Shown here piece after piece: positions 11,001 to 26,000 of a stretch of DNA of 64,000 bases. Below the pieces are notes generated by a model. The model was not told the origin of the DNA and searched no databases. It was given only the letters and a program-made list of their open reading frames with translations. The stretch is from Patiria miniata. Taxonomy: Eukaryota > Echinodermata > Asteroidea > Valvatida > Asterinidae. A program made the translations under genes and the position numbers. The number at the start of each line of letters is the position of its first letter. Within the stretch, counting starts at the first letter, position 1. The stretch covers positions 37,717,315 to 37,781,314 of the forward strand of contig NW_024037069.1 in the NCBI RefSeq assembly GCF_015706575.1, written 5' to 3'.

Positions 11001-14000
11001 TGTTAAAGGGGTTCTGATGACACAACTTCACATGACAGGAAATGGCCTGTCACTGCGTGCAGTCATGAATCATCTTATAGCGCCTGCCTATCCATTATCT
11101 GTCAATTCATTTTATTTGAGCCAAAACCACACATCACACCCTCTGATTCCCAGAGTGAAACTATCAATTGAAGGATTATAGACGATTTAGAGTGGAAGTC
11201 AGTTATGCTGTAGGTTTACACAGTCAAGATGTTTAAGCCGAATCACCAAGAGCTATTCTTGAGTAAATCGGGGGTGGTTCTTGCCTCGGGATGATTCTGT
11301 TAGTTCGGTGAAAGAGCGTGAAAGACCGGGAAGTGCCCCGACAAATTTTTTTATTTGAACATCTTCAAAAGTGTCGGTGTGATTCGGAAACCAATTTCAA
11401 TTCGTGGATTATTCTGGTTGTATTCACAACTAATTCGGGAATGTGGAATCTAGCATAAGATTGAAATACTGAATTTAAAACAAATATATCAAGCGGAAAC
11501 TCGAGTGAAGACTGTGTCTATTAAGGAGGAAAGAATGGACTAATCCTTCCTCCATGGTATCTAATACGATTAAATGAATTCCACTCTAAAACGTTTAGGC
11601 CTTATAGTTTCAGTCGATGGGAGTGAAGTCATATTGATATTTTGCTCACGCATGCGCCAACTCGCCAGCCGCCTTGACAGCCAGGATAAGCAAACATGTC
11701 TGTCTGATAACAACGCACGGAACTGCGAACGATTAAAGATCTAGATTTCCATGGCAATAAAGATGTATTTTAAAACCTCCTTTGACGTACAGATGTCGTA
11801 TGAATTTATTCAAAGTCATCATTCAGCTGTGTTTTTTTTTGTTTCAAGATTATTATTATTATTATTATTATTATTTATTCGACCTCAACAAAGAATTACA
11901 AACAGTGATACAAAACCAAACAAAAATTACACAAAAGTGGTTGAAACGCACAACAAAAGAAACGTATAAACATGTAATTTAAATTTAAATTAAAATTTAA
12001 ATTATTAAAAAATCATGAAGTAGAGGGCATGCACTTTAAATGACAGCTGGAGTGGGCTTCCCAATTGGGAGTTGAACAATAACCAGTAAGACACAAAAAA
12101 TCACAAAGAAAACGATTATGTGGGTCAGGGACCGCAAAAGCAAATCTAATCACTGTTGCTCGGAAGCATGCGGACCCGCACATAATGACAAACGAACAAG
12201 ACAAAAAAGGCAAACAAGTACGCAAGAACAAGATTACAAATGGCAGGGAAATAACACAATAAAGGGAAGCCCAAAGATTAAACTTAAGATTAAGTTAATT
12301 ACGCTATAATGTGAGCTGGTCATGGAAGTGTGTCTTGAGACTGGCTAGAAATGAGTTTAGTGAATTAAGCACTGCAGAATCCCGGATTGAAGTAGGTAAG
12401 TGATTCCAGAGTCTAGGAAAGCGACGAGCTAGGTGTTTTGCCAATTTCACTTGTAACTTTCGTTTAATTGGGTTTGATCTTTAGATCGCCTTCTTGAAGA
12501 ACAACAAGCAATTACTACTTGCGGAAATTTGGCAATAAACAATACCACCTTGGTCGTACTTTACGTGTTGCATCAGACGTGCGCTGTGCGGGTGCCGGAG
12601 ATGAGTTCGGGACAATGGATAAACGAGGGGGATTAGACAACAAACAAATACCTCGGTTCGGTTTGCGGTAACGCCATGTGGTAATAACTTCTGCTCAAAT
12701 ATAGACTTTTGAAAAGAATTTGTCCTGCTTATTATCAACTTTCGCTTTGTAGTTTTTTTTGATAAGAACAGTCCTGCTTTAAGTTCTAAAAGAACTTGTC
12801 TGATCACGTATTCGGCAGTATGCTACTGGTACGTGTTTTCACAGCTTAAAAAAAATTAAGTCCCAAATATCGATACATATTTGGAGAGAATAGTTCATTA
12901 GCTTTTCAACAACAAAACATATTTCCAATCGGGTCATATTTATCGGTCAATGGCCAAAATGGCCAATTGAAAACAAGTGCTGCTTTTACATCAGTTTGCC
13001 CTTGCGGTATGCTATATGCACAACACGTTACGGCGCGCACACACCTGGGCTTGTCTATCCAGTTTCTCTCCCACAATTCATTGCGCGGCCGAGACTTCGA
13101 AAATAAGGCTTATCTCTATAAGGCTTATCTCTATATCTCCTCCATAAGTAACACTCGTAGGAAATAAGACACTTGCTCTACCTCTTCTTAATGCGAGATT
13201 CGTGTTGCAGGCTTACATCGCAGGACTGACCGGTGCCAAGTACGTCTTGATACCCCCGAGCTGGGCTAACTTTGAATGGTGGCTGGTCGGCACACCGTCA
13301 GATATCGAGCCTTGTACGGAAGAGGAGATCATCTCTGCTGTGGATTTATCCCTACATTTCAACGTCAAACATCGCTCCCAGGGTCTACCGGAGCTGGACT
13401 TCAACGGAGTGGTACGTGCGTCATTTGATCAAGGCCTCATTTAATATAGCTGCCATTAGTGCATGAATCAGTTGAGTATACTGAAGATATTTTGAAAGCC
13501 GGTAATGGTGCTTGGCCCAGAAAATTGATATACGATATTCATGAAATGAGGCCCAAGTTTCATTGGAGATAAAAGCTATTGGAAAAAATTCTGAGTATAC
13601 AAGTAACCATAGTCGGTGTGTTTTTTTCTCTTTGGGAATTGGTTGATAGTTGGGAATTTCGGTACAATCAGACAGTTGGGCACTTGCGTGGAAGATGGAA
13701 AAACTCCCCACATATTATAGATGCGTATAATCCTCCGTCTAAAACACACAAAAAAGTAATATGGCATGAAATATATCAGTGATTCCAATTTATTCAACTT
13801 TTTTGAGGAGGATATACAAAGACAAATTTTGTCTCCAATAAACCAGCCATTCCCTCAATTTTTTCTCGCGAAATTATAGTTTTGATCATTTTGTCAACAA
13901 AACCATACGCATTTTATAATGATTATAATGTCGATCATTGCATGTTACACTGTGAGAACTGGGAAGGCTTTGCGTCGTGCGTTGATAAGCAAAGTTAATC

Positions 14001-17000
14001 TGATAGTACATGGACTCCACAGACAGAGCATGACTGCACCCCAAAAACGTTTTCTCAACCCCCAAAACGTTTTTGAACGTTCTTTTTTTTCAAAACAATA
14101 TGCTCGGTATGATTGAAATGTTAAATTATAATACAAAGAAATCCTAAACTTCATGTCAGTGCAAAAATCGCCGTTATTGATTCAGAAACGTTAATACTGG
14201 TCACTCCACAGTCGTGGAAATATCGTTCGAAAAGGTCCCCAAATCTATTTACTTATATCAATTTCTAGAAATTCTTACCAGTGGTTAATTCACGAGTAGT
14301 TGAACACTTATCATCTAAGCATATTCCAAAATTTTAGATTAATCTGTTGTGCAGACGCTTGTGTTACACCTTGAACTATCTCCATGATAAATTTCGACTA
14401 GGATTTCATGTGCTGAGCAAATTAACACGTGCTCTTCGGGTCGGCTGATTTTGCAACAAAACTTTGCATGACTTCGCGTGGGTCTCGGTATCGACCAATA
14501 GAAGCCTGTCAAAAAGGGCGATATTTATTTATTAATAACTCATGAAGGAGGCAATCGTACACATTTTTATTGCACACCATATATGGATAGGAACCTTATT
14601 AATATTCGTGAGGATTGAACAGATTGACAGATATAGCAAACACCATTTGTTACAGCTTTGAAAAATGAACGTACCCAAGCCCACTTTTCCTATTTTAATG
14701 AAAACTACTGAACTTGTCAAAGCGAATTTTAGCACATAGCTGGATCATTATAAGAGAAACAAACTCAGAAAGTGGCATGGAGATACGTTCTTTAAAACGG
14801 GAAAAATTGATGTTCAAAGATTTTGCCCGCGAACATCAAAATGTCCGTGTAACGGTAATTTCAGTTTGTTTCATTCGAAATATATAGTATTACGCAAGCC
14901 TTGCAAATCGCCCTAAGCTTCATTTGATGCAATTCACAGAAACCCTTGCCAGAGCATTACGACTACTACAACAGCATTTTCCCATTCAGTAATAACCTCG
15001 TGCCGGTAACGCACGACGGCATCATGTCCGTGGCACTGGCCTTGAATTCCTCCATAGCGGACCTGCATCGTCTGCAACCTCCTCGAAGACTTGAAGATTT
15101 CAGCTATACCGACACCGAGATGGCGAGGGTGATTTTGAACCACGCCGAGAACATGGAGTTCTCTGGATTGTCGGTAATCCAGATTTGTATTCAACAATCA
15201 AAATGTTCACCCATTCAATGTAGGCCATTCGTATAGGAAGATGTCATAATGATGAGTGATATATGAAAATAGTGATGAGTGATATTTGAAAATGAAGATC
15301 AGATATTGCTCTTTCTTTACCACATGAAGAAAAAGTATACAAAAAGCTTATCGTATTCATTATCGTGGTATCCATTCACATTCCAATGTGCAAGTGCAGA
15401 CACCTGCGAAAAGGTCATCATTTAGTGTAAAGGAAACAAAACATGATACGGATTGACCGTATGGAAAAGGCTCACAGCGAAAGTAGGCCTGCAGCTGTCG
15501 CAAGACAAAAAAGGGATTTTGCATTGATTACCTTTTAGCGACAGGTGTTTTCACTGAAGATAGACCAAGAGATCATACTAGTCTTATCTGTAATCAGGCA
15601 GCAAAGTTTACCGTTGAAAACACATATGCAGAGATGTCCCCACAGCCTTTTACGATAATAGACCTATGGGTTATGCTCCTATAATGTGAAGAGATAGACT
15701 TTTTATTAATGGCGTTGTATTGAAGCTGGGTACTTTGTTCATGTGCGTGGCACTGTGTGCAGTGTAGAAAGAGTATGTTAAAATTATTCAGTGTATTCAC
15801 TATGTCGGTCTGCTTTCTTGGTAGGGTCGTGTTCGCATTGAGGATGGCCAGCGTGTAGCACAGACAGTCTACATTGATCAGGCTCAAGGTGATATCATTG
15901 AAATGCCATTTTTTTCCCCTGTAATTTGAATTAAAACTACCATTAAATATTACTAAAATATCAGGGGGGAAAAATGGTTAGTATAAGTTTCTTTAATTTT
16001 GAGACCAAATCAAGTGTCGTGCCATATATGGGACTGTTTAAGAATTACAGGGGCATGCATAAAACAGCCTTGGAACTCTAAATGAGTGCAATATTCGTTC
16101 CGTATACTTAATTTGCATATTGGCTGTTTATTTGGTTTTAATGTATATCCATAATACTACTGAATGTTTAAGAAAATTGAAAAGTATGGATTTTTTTTGT
16201 ATTTTCTCTTTTAGGCACAAGTTTGAAGAACGTGATGCAATACCAGATTCAGGAAGCTGCCCTGGTAAATTCTGAGACCACGAGTATCCAGTGGCCAGGT
16301 AATTGAAACTTTTAAAGCTTATCAATCAAAAAGTGAAAATTTGAATTCGGATGTGAAATTACATGAGAACAGAAGTTGCACGCAGCGGTTAAATTGAAAA
16401 TTACAGACTCTTTACAGATTATAATTACCCTGTTCAGTTTTATCATCGTTCGCTGTACAGTTCATTGTTAAATGAACCCTTCAAAATGCCCCTTCATGTC
16501 CCTTCAAAATGAAGACGTGCCTAAAAGAATGCTATTTCAGTTATTTGCATCACGCCTCTATACGATGTCCTATTGAAGTGCATACGATATGCATGATTAG
16601 CCAGGCACCATGGTGTCACCAAAATGCTAGTGAAAATCACAATAGTTCCAGGAAAATTTAAACCACAATCTGGTGCACAATTAGATAAGAAGTATCCTTT
16701 TGGGCGAAATTCGTGGGTATTCATCGACGAGAATTGATGTGCGTCCACGTCACATTCCGAATCACTTTTGAGGAGTCGCATAAATTAATGCTATCTACAT
16801 GGAATCGATAAGGATATTTGTTACCAAACCTGCCCATAGACAAAATGTGAAGTAAAAAGAAATCTGCACTATACTTGCATCTTAGAGCAATGGTCTTGGG
16901 ACGAATTTAAAATTGAAACCCAACTTGGGGTTGTCAGATGCGACCTTTTTTCTTTCAATCGTCTCCGCCAAAATTAGCATAGACTTCCTTGGTTTCTGAG

Positions 17001-20000
17001 CTGTTTTGAAATTATCATTCTCTGACGCAACGAGCTCCCGGTTACGGAAACCCTTACAGCCGAAGTTTAATTTACTTTACCCTTATCTAATCAAGTTGCC
17101 TACGAGCTGAGCACAAAAGGGTCATTAACTGTGGCGCAGTATACGAAGCAATTAACTTTTCAAATATTGAGCATCAAACGAAACCAAAGCAATGGATGGT
17201 CTTTTTTTAGTTATGCCCTGTGGGTAGCCTGACGAATTTGACGGAAGTTGGTCCGAGGTAGTTCAATGATTGAGCTACAAGAGAGTATGTTAATTTTACC
17301 TAATACATTTTTGCGAAAAAAGATATATCAAAAGGTTCCACAAACAACAAATGAATTCTATTTGATAAATAGACAAAAACATATACAATGGGAAAATGCT
17401 GTAGTTGTATGCTGAATAGTAACACAAAAAAAGAAGATAAAATGCAATTTGATAATTAAAAGAATGCATTGTTCTTAGCATTCGACTTCGGGTAGACACT
17501 GAACTTCTCTTCGATCACAATTGCATATTTCATTCGCAATGCATGAACGTTTAATCACATATTCCTTATGTCAACCGAATAAAAATGTCAGTTTATTTCA
17601 TTTGAAATTGCGTTTATTTCTAAATTTTAATGATGGGGTTTCGGTCACTGCAGTAATCGTATTAAGTTTGGACTACGACACAATGTACACTTGCTTTCGC
17701 ATTGTTCTGTGCACTTTGTCATGCGCGATGCGTTAGTAGTGACCCGTATTTAATAGTTTGCATTTTTCAGTATTAAGGTAGTACACGGAAAATCGCATGA
17801 ACTATGCAGATGTGGCATTGAGAGCAGAGCATTGAGAGCAGAGCATTGAGAGCAGTGTGGTGTAACTAGCTAGAGTGAAACGTCGGGGGGGGGGGGGGCT
17901 GCTGGGAGTGCGGGAATTTTTCAAGGGGGACACTGAAGGCAAATGGTTTTTTTTTTCAATTCCAGATTTTGAAAGTGGGCCGACACCAAGGGGGCGCGAA
18001 CATCTGCTGGTGGGGGAGGGGGGCACGTGCCCCCACCCCCACCCCGTAATTACGCCACTGATGTAAAGTGATACCTTTTTAATCCATATGTAAAATCGTT
18101 CAATACTTTAAAAAACTTCGCATCACAGGTCAGCTTCAAATGGTAAAAAGGTGTACAATGATGCATTCTTTTATGACTCGTAACCTTTACTCAGGTGGCC
18201 ATGTTCCGGTGGATGGCGTTACAAGGAGGTCCCTAGTCCTGGAGGTCTCGTCCACCGCACGGGCGATTCTCTTCTCCCTAGCCTCGCTCGGTGCCGTCCT
18301 GGCGTTAGTGTTCCTCTTCCTTAACGTCAGATACAAACACAGAAGGTACAACTTCACATGTGATTCATTTTTGGGCGATTGTTTAAAACTGTCGCCGGTT
18401 TTTTGCCTCAACGATGGCGCTTTGTCCCTTTAGTTAATGTCAAGGACATTGAAGATGCTTGATGTTGGCTGCGTATTTTAGGATAAGATGTTCCTGACGG
18501 AAGCGAGCACGGACTCGATATTAAAGGGCCAATGACATGAATTTTCCTGGGGAACATATTCTGTGCAATTTTCTAGTCCTCTTATGTATGAAAACAACTT
18601 AACATCCCTTTTTGGTTAACATTTAAAATGTTCCATGCTTTTCCAGACGAACGAGGGCGCTGCTGCTGTTCAGGAAGACACTTTTCGGTTTAGGGGGTTT
18701 TTGTTCCAAGTGTGAACCCAAAATGTTGCCATTTTAAAAACATTTTTTGAGAAAATTTAGCGAAGGTACCAGCGAACAAGGTTTGAGGTACTTTACTTTT
18801 TACCGCCCCTAAATCCAAACAAATACCAAAAAGCTTGCGAAATTTTTACAGAATCTCAAAGTGTTTGATGTGGCACTGAAAACGAAAACGGCGGCATACT
18901 TTACTATCTACCCTAAAAGATATAATTTGTAAACTCATATTTTGAAATTAACTTCTCAATTCTGAAGCAAGAGACAATCACTTATTCGCTTCGTTAAATT
19001 AGGGCCATCAAGATGTCGAGTCCTCCCCTGGGTAACCTGACTGTGGTTGGTTGTCTGCTTCTCTACGCCTCCGTCTTCGCTACAGGTTGGGACAAGAAAG
19101 ACCTGTCTGATACGGCTATCATCATCAAGTGTCACGTGAGTAATCCCACGGTGTGATCGTACCGCAGAAAGCTCAATGACGACACGAACACACACTTGTG
19201 TCACGTGTTCTTAATTTGATGCGCGCGTGTAATTGGGCAAAACTATTTGTCAAGGAACACTAAGTGCGCGCGTACAGCACCTGCGTGCGTATGGCATAGA
19301 TATAGAACTAAGTTCTATATCTATGGCGTATGGTTCCATTGCACTAATTACGCGCTCATAATGATACAACCATGGACATCTAATATATGTTTTCCCGGCT
19401 ATTTGAAAAGGTTTTGCATTCAAATTCACCAACTCTAACATTCAATTTCATCCACGAACAATTTTACACGCTTTTACCAAAACCAATTTAGTCATTTACC
19501 ATTCAATCTTAAAGTTTGGTCAACCTCTTTGGTCACCTGATCGAGAATATTCGTCATAACAGATAAACTTCGCCTAAGCTGTTGCCGAATGGCAGCATTC
19601 AGAGATCGAACTCGTCTGATATAAATCAATTAGACGAATTTGATTTCTGAAAAACAAGGTTTGGCGTAGACGAGACGAAATTGAATACTCTGGGACGAAA
19701 ACGTTTGCACATTGTTTCAAATTTGGCTGAACTAACTTTGAAATTGTCTGATAAAAGACGAAATTAAACATTGAAAGTGCACTAAATCGATGTTGATGGA
19801 CGAATATTAGAAACGGTGAATTCGAGTGACAAACGTTTTAAAATAGCCGGGAAAACCTGTAAAACATAGATTCGACATTTTGCTCTCGCGTCTTTTAGCA
19901 TGATGCTGCACGTATAGAATATTTATGTCAATTACGCAAACGCTCATCACGTGTCCGTATGCGGGTAAACATATCGTCACAGGCCGCTTGACTCGGCCTG

Positions 20001-23000
20001 TTTTGCTAACAAAATTCACAACGTAAAAGCACAAAATGTCGTGTCTAGGTGTTATTAGATGTCTATGGATACAGGCAAATCGGACATAACGAGAGGCACT
20101 CATGAGCAAGGAGGCACTCAGGAGTAAGGCCAGTGGCGCACCCAGGATTTGGCTTTGGGGGGACTCACAATTTTTTGTTTTCACATTTTTTAGAAGTTTT
20201 TGTTTTTGTTTGGGGGCGAACTATTTTGACATTGGTGGCGCCACTTATACTCCTATTACATTATAACACAAAATAGGTCGCATACATATCACCAAGGTCA
20301 AATCGTGGGACTAAGAAGAAATTACCTCAAAAATGCGCCACTGAGTGAGTAGGGCAGTGATTTGTTTTTCACTGGAAACTTTCATGTCGTCCTCACAATG
20401 GCACAGAGTCATTTCATGTCCCCATGTACATCTGAAACAGCTTGTGTTTGTCCACAAATACATTTCTAGTGTTTACGTGTTTTGAGAACCCTCCTCGGGA
20501 TTTGTATTCTTGTTGATTTCAGCTGGAGAGGATGCTAATCTCCCTCGGGCTTTCGTTTGCTTTCGGTTCTATTTTTATGAAGACGTACCGGATACACGCT
20601 ATATTCAGCCGTGCAGTGAAAAAATTCCAACGGATTGTGAGTAATCTTTCAAGAATATCTTGTGTTCTATAGAACGATTTTGAACATTTCAGTCTTCCAT
20701 CGCAGTTTTTTTTTCATGCACTCAATAATTGAACAGAAGACGATGTTTGCCAAACTAGGAAAGCATATTTATCTGGATAATCCAACAATACAAATCAGAA
20801 GAGGAATTTGTTTTTAGTATAGAAATTTGTTATTAAAGCTCTTGGCTTGAAGTTTCCGACATCACTTCAAGGATAGAAACAGCTTTCAACTGGAGGGTCC
20901 TAACAAACTTGATTGAATTCTGCACTGGGGAACCGAAGATGATTTTATAATTTGAGTGACGTGTTCTAATTACACTTTACTGTGTGAACTGGCAGCAAGG
21001 TTAAATTCTTCCAAGGAGACACGTTCTAAGTAAATTGTTTGAAGAAAGGGAGACACTTTTGCTTACAAGGATTTCTTATACATGTATCTAGATTATTATT
21101 TAAAAGTTTTGGTTTTGAGAAAGTTGTTAGAATCAGGGTAATGGGAGGGTTTTTGTTTGTGCACAAGTCTATATGGAAATGTCTTTTAGTACAAATAGGT
21201 TTTCCCAGCCAATTTCCTAAAATGTTCATTCAGTTCTGAAAATCGGACATTCATTTTCGTCTGCATTTAAGAATCGCTCTGAACAGGCGTTTCATTTTCG
21301 CTACCAGAGCATTCGATTCCATCTCAGTTCAATCAATTAAGTGATTAAGCAGCACCTTTCGTTTATGTCCATTCAGATTCGTTTACAAAACTTCGTTTTT
21401 TTGCTTTTATAGGGCGATTTCAAACATTCACCATTCAATTTCACTTTTAGTTTAATGCCATCGGCGCCAGATACAAATAGGTTTTTTTTTTCATTAATCG
21501 TCAATCAAATAAGCTGTACCTGAAATCAATTTAGAAAAGGTATACTTACGTAAATGAATGCACGGGTAACGTTATTGGCCGTCTGTTTCTCAAAACCAAA
21601 TGCACGGACAATGAAAACGATTTAACTTTCGTTGAATTGAACTGGGATTAAAGACGTGCATTCAAATTCAGACGAAAACAAATTACCAATTTTTAGAAGT
21701 GAATGGACATTTCGGGAAATTGGCCGGGGAAAACCTATATTATAACAGTATGGTGGTACATTTAAAAACGCTGTTTCAGCGTTTCCACCTTAACATTCTT
21801 TGAGGCTGAAGTTTTAGCTATAATGAACTTTTAAAACAGTACAGAGAACTGGAATCGGTCAATATAAAGGGGTTAACGAAACCTCAGCTTTCTCTGTGGT
21901 TCGGATTCAAGGAGTTGAGATATCCTTCTCTAGAGATTCCGTTACATTTTTGCAGTATTGATCCGTTATTTGCAGCTGATAATCCCCCAAACAAAGAAAT
22001 AGAAGAGCACTCGGTGGAGTACATTTATTTGATTTGAACGTTACAGGCTTCTCAATCTGTGCGAGATAAATCCAATGCCAGAAACGAAAACGTGATTTGG
22101 CAAACCGTACAAATTTTAGCCAACGGGCACTTGTAAAACTCTTGGTGGCAGCAGATATGCTTCACCCTTGACGCGAAATATGAAGTTGGAGTTTTATACA
22201 TCTATACTACAATTCAAGGAATCTCTGTCTGTCTGTCTGTCTGTCCGTCGGGCTGTCTGTCTGTCCGCTGATTATCTCCAGAACCGGGTACCGTATGGAG
22301 TTGAAAATCGGCGGGTGTGTTGCTCGGGACAACAGAATGTGCAGTGCCGAGTTTGAAGTGGTTTGGATGAGCGGTTCTCGAAAAAGCTGCAAAAAACCAG
22401 TATTTTCTGAGGCCTAGCGCGCCAGAATATAGCCTAAAACACAACGCACTGCCGTTCTTTTCAATTGTTTACGTCATGTTTGAGCCAGAGCGCGCCTGCT
22501 TAATATGACGCAAAAAAGCAGTATTTTTTGAGCCTCAACGTGGCAGATTATATACCTAGAACGCGCGCAGTCCTTTTCAATTGTTTACGTCATGTTAAAG
22601 CAAGAGCGCGCGTGCTCAATATGACGCAACAATGTAAAAAGGACGGGCACATCATGGGGTTCTTTTCAATTGTTTACGTCATGTTCGAGCTAAAGCGCGC
22701 GTGCTCAATGTGACGCAAACAGTGCAAAAAGGACGGGCACATTGTAGGGCGATAGCACTGCACACCATGTCTTCGTATGTACATATACGTGAGTGGCATG
22801 CACGGGCACATGCATTTTTTAGTCAACTGAGCAACCATTACTGCACTGTATGTAGGCGGTCGACACCATTGAATAATGTTCGTTGTTTGCACGAGCTGCA
22901 GTTCTTAACTGCCCCTTCCGAACACGCACATTTTCGACTGGCCCTGCACTAGTCTATACTACAATTCAAGGAATCTCTGTCTGTCTGTCCGTCTGTCTGT

Positions 23001-26000
23001 CCGTTCTGACCAGACCACCCTTGTGGGGTGATGTTCCTTTCAGAACACATCACCCCACTTTTTACACAATGGAAAAACATCACCCCAGAAGGGAATCTTT
23101 AGAAAAAGGGATAATGGGAACACAATGCTATCACCCCACAAGTCCGTCTGGCTAGAACGTCCGTCTGTCTGTCTGTCTGTCCGCCGATTATCTCCAGAAC
23201 CGGGCACCGTATGGAGTTGAAAATCGGCGGGTGTGTTGCTCGGGACAACCGAATGTGCAGTGCCAAGTTTGAAGTGGTTTGGACGAGCGGTTGTCGAAAA
23301 AGCTGCAAAAAAGCAGTATTTTCTGAAGGCAAACGCGCCAGAATATAGCCTAGAACTCCGCGCACTGATGCTCTTTTCAATTGTTTACGTCATGTTTGAG
23401 CTAAAACGCGCGTGCTCAATGTGACGCAAACAATGCAAAAAAGACACGGGCACGCGCCATAACTCTATTGCACGCGCACGGGCATTGTAGGGCGATACTA
23501 TATTGTCCAGTACCGTTTGTACGCCTACGTGGTGGCTGCACGGGCACATTATTTTTGCAGTCGACTGAGCCACCTTACTGCAGGACGATACCACTGTCCA
23601 GTGGGGGAGAGTAATATTTGCGCTATTTTTGCAGCCTTTTTGAGAAACACTCGCACAAACAATTTCAAACTTGGCACAAACTTTGACGTAAGTTTGCGTT
23701 CAATCTGTGAAAACAACACCATTGAATCGCGTGCGTTGTTTGCACGAGCAGTTCTCAAAAACTCTGCAAGCATGCAACCAATACCTGTGGCTAAGCAATT
23801 TGCGCTTCCCAAACAAGCACATTTTAGACACAATACAGCACGGTTGTACGCCGTACGAGGGCGTGAGAGGCTGCACGGGTATACGCATTTTGTCGTCGAC
23901 TGAGCAACAATTACTGTAGGCGACTGACTGAGCAACCTTTACTGTTGGACGATACCATAGTCCAGTATGGGTAAATATCAGTGCCAGGGGATGGCGACGT
24001 GTACAAAGTGCGCGTTTAACCTATAAAATTATGTGCGTTCAACCTGTGAAAGCTAGCAACATGTAATGTGCGTTGTTTGACGGGCATGCGCGCGCACGTG
24101 CATTGTAGGGCGATACTATTGTCCAGTATGGGTAAATTATCTATGGGGTAAATAGCACTGCGTACATGTTTCCTTATGTTCACGTACGTGACTGGGTGGC
24201 TGCACGAGCACATGCATTTTTGCAGTCGACTGAGCAACCGTCGATGTAGTTATATGGGTATTTCACTGGAATTCCTGGAATTAAAGTGGAGATTGTCTGT
24301 CCACATGTAAAAAGATATGTGCGTTCAATCTGTGACAAACACCACTGAATCGTGTGCGTTGTTTGCATGAGCGGTCAAGCAATTTGCCCCTCCCGAACAG
24401 GCACATTTTCAACTTGCCCCTCCCGAACAGGCAAATTTTCAACTGGCCCTGCACTAGTCCTTACTCTAATTCCAGGAATCTCTGTCTGCATCGTATGAAG
24501 TTGAAAATCGGCGGGTGTATTGCTCGGGACAACAGAATGTGCAGTGTCAAGTTGGAAGTGGTTTGGACGAGGGGTTCTCGAAAAAGCTGCAAACAAGCAG
24601 CATTTTTTGAGCCTCAACGTGGCAGATTATATACCTAGAACACGCGCAGTCCTTTTCAATTGTTTACATCATGTTCGAGCTAAAGCGCGCGTGCTCAATG
24701 TGACGCAAACAGTGCAAAAAGGACGGGCACATTGTAGGGCGATAGCACTGCACACCATGTCTTCGTATGTACATATACGTGAGTGGCATGCACGGGCACA
24801 TGCATTTTTTAGTCAACTGAGCAACCATTACTGCACTGTATGTAGGCGGTCGACACCATTGAATAATGTTCGTTGTTTGCACGAGCTGCAGTTCTTAACT
24901 GCCCCTTCCGAACACGCACATTTTCGACTGGCCCTGCACTAGTCTATACTACAATTCAAGGAATCTCTGTCTGTCTGTCCGTCTGTCTGTCCGTTCTGAC
25001 CAGACCACCCTTGTGGGGTGATGTTCCTTTCAGAACACATCACCCCACTTTTTACACAATGGAAAAACATCACCCCAGAAGGGAATCTTTAGAAAAAGGG
25101 ATAATGGGAACACAATGCTATCACCCCACAAGTCCGTCTGGCTAGAACGTCCGTCTGTCTGTCTGTCTGTCCGCCGATTATCTCCAGAACCGGGCACCGT
25201 ATGGAGTTGAAAATCGGCGGGTGTGTTGCTCGGGACAACCGAATGTGCAGTGCCAAGTTTGAAGTGGTTTGGACGAGCGGTTGTCGAAAAAGCTGCAAAA
25301 AAGCAGTATTTTCTGAAGGCAAACGCGCCAGAATATAGCCTAGAACTCCGCGCACTGATGCTCTTTTCAATTGTTTACGTCATGTTTGAGCTAAAACGCG
25401 CGTGCTCAATGTGACGCAAACAATGCAAAAAAGACACGGGCACGCGCCATAACTCTATTGCACGCGCACGGGCATTGTAGGGCGATACTATATTGTCCAG
25501 TACCGTTTGTACGCCTACGTGGTGGCTGCACGGGCACATTATTTTTGCAGTCGACTGAGCCACCTTACTGCAGGACGATACCACTGTCCAGTGGGGGAGA
25601 GTAATATTTGCGCTATTTTTGCAGCCTTTTTGAGAAACACTCGCACAAACAATTTCAAACTTGGCACAAACTTTGACGTAAGTTTGCGTTCAATCTGTGA
25701 AAACAACACCATTGAATCGCGTGCGTTGTTTGCACGAGCAGTTCTCAAAAACTCTGCAAGCATGCAACCAATACCTGTGGCTAAGCAATTTGCGCTTCCC
25801 AAACAAGCACATTTTAGACACAATACAGCACGGTTGTACGCCGTACGAGGGCGTGAGAGGCTGCACGGGTATACGCATTTTGTCGTCGACTGAGCAACAA
25901 TTACTGTAGGCGACTGACTGAGCAACCTTTACTGTTGGACGATACCATAGTCCAGTATGGGTAAATATCAGTGCCAGGGGATGGCGACGTGTACAAAGTG

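Noticed and set aside
23517-25925. 128-codon frames on both strands in the Helitron-like array
   Set aside because: Overlapping frames on both strands, duplicated with the repeat, low-complexity codon use and no known domain.
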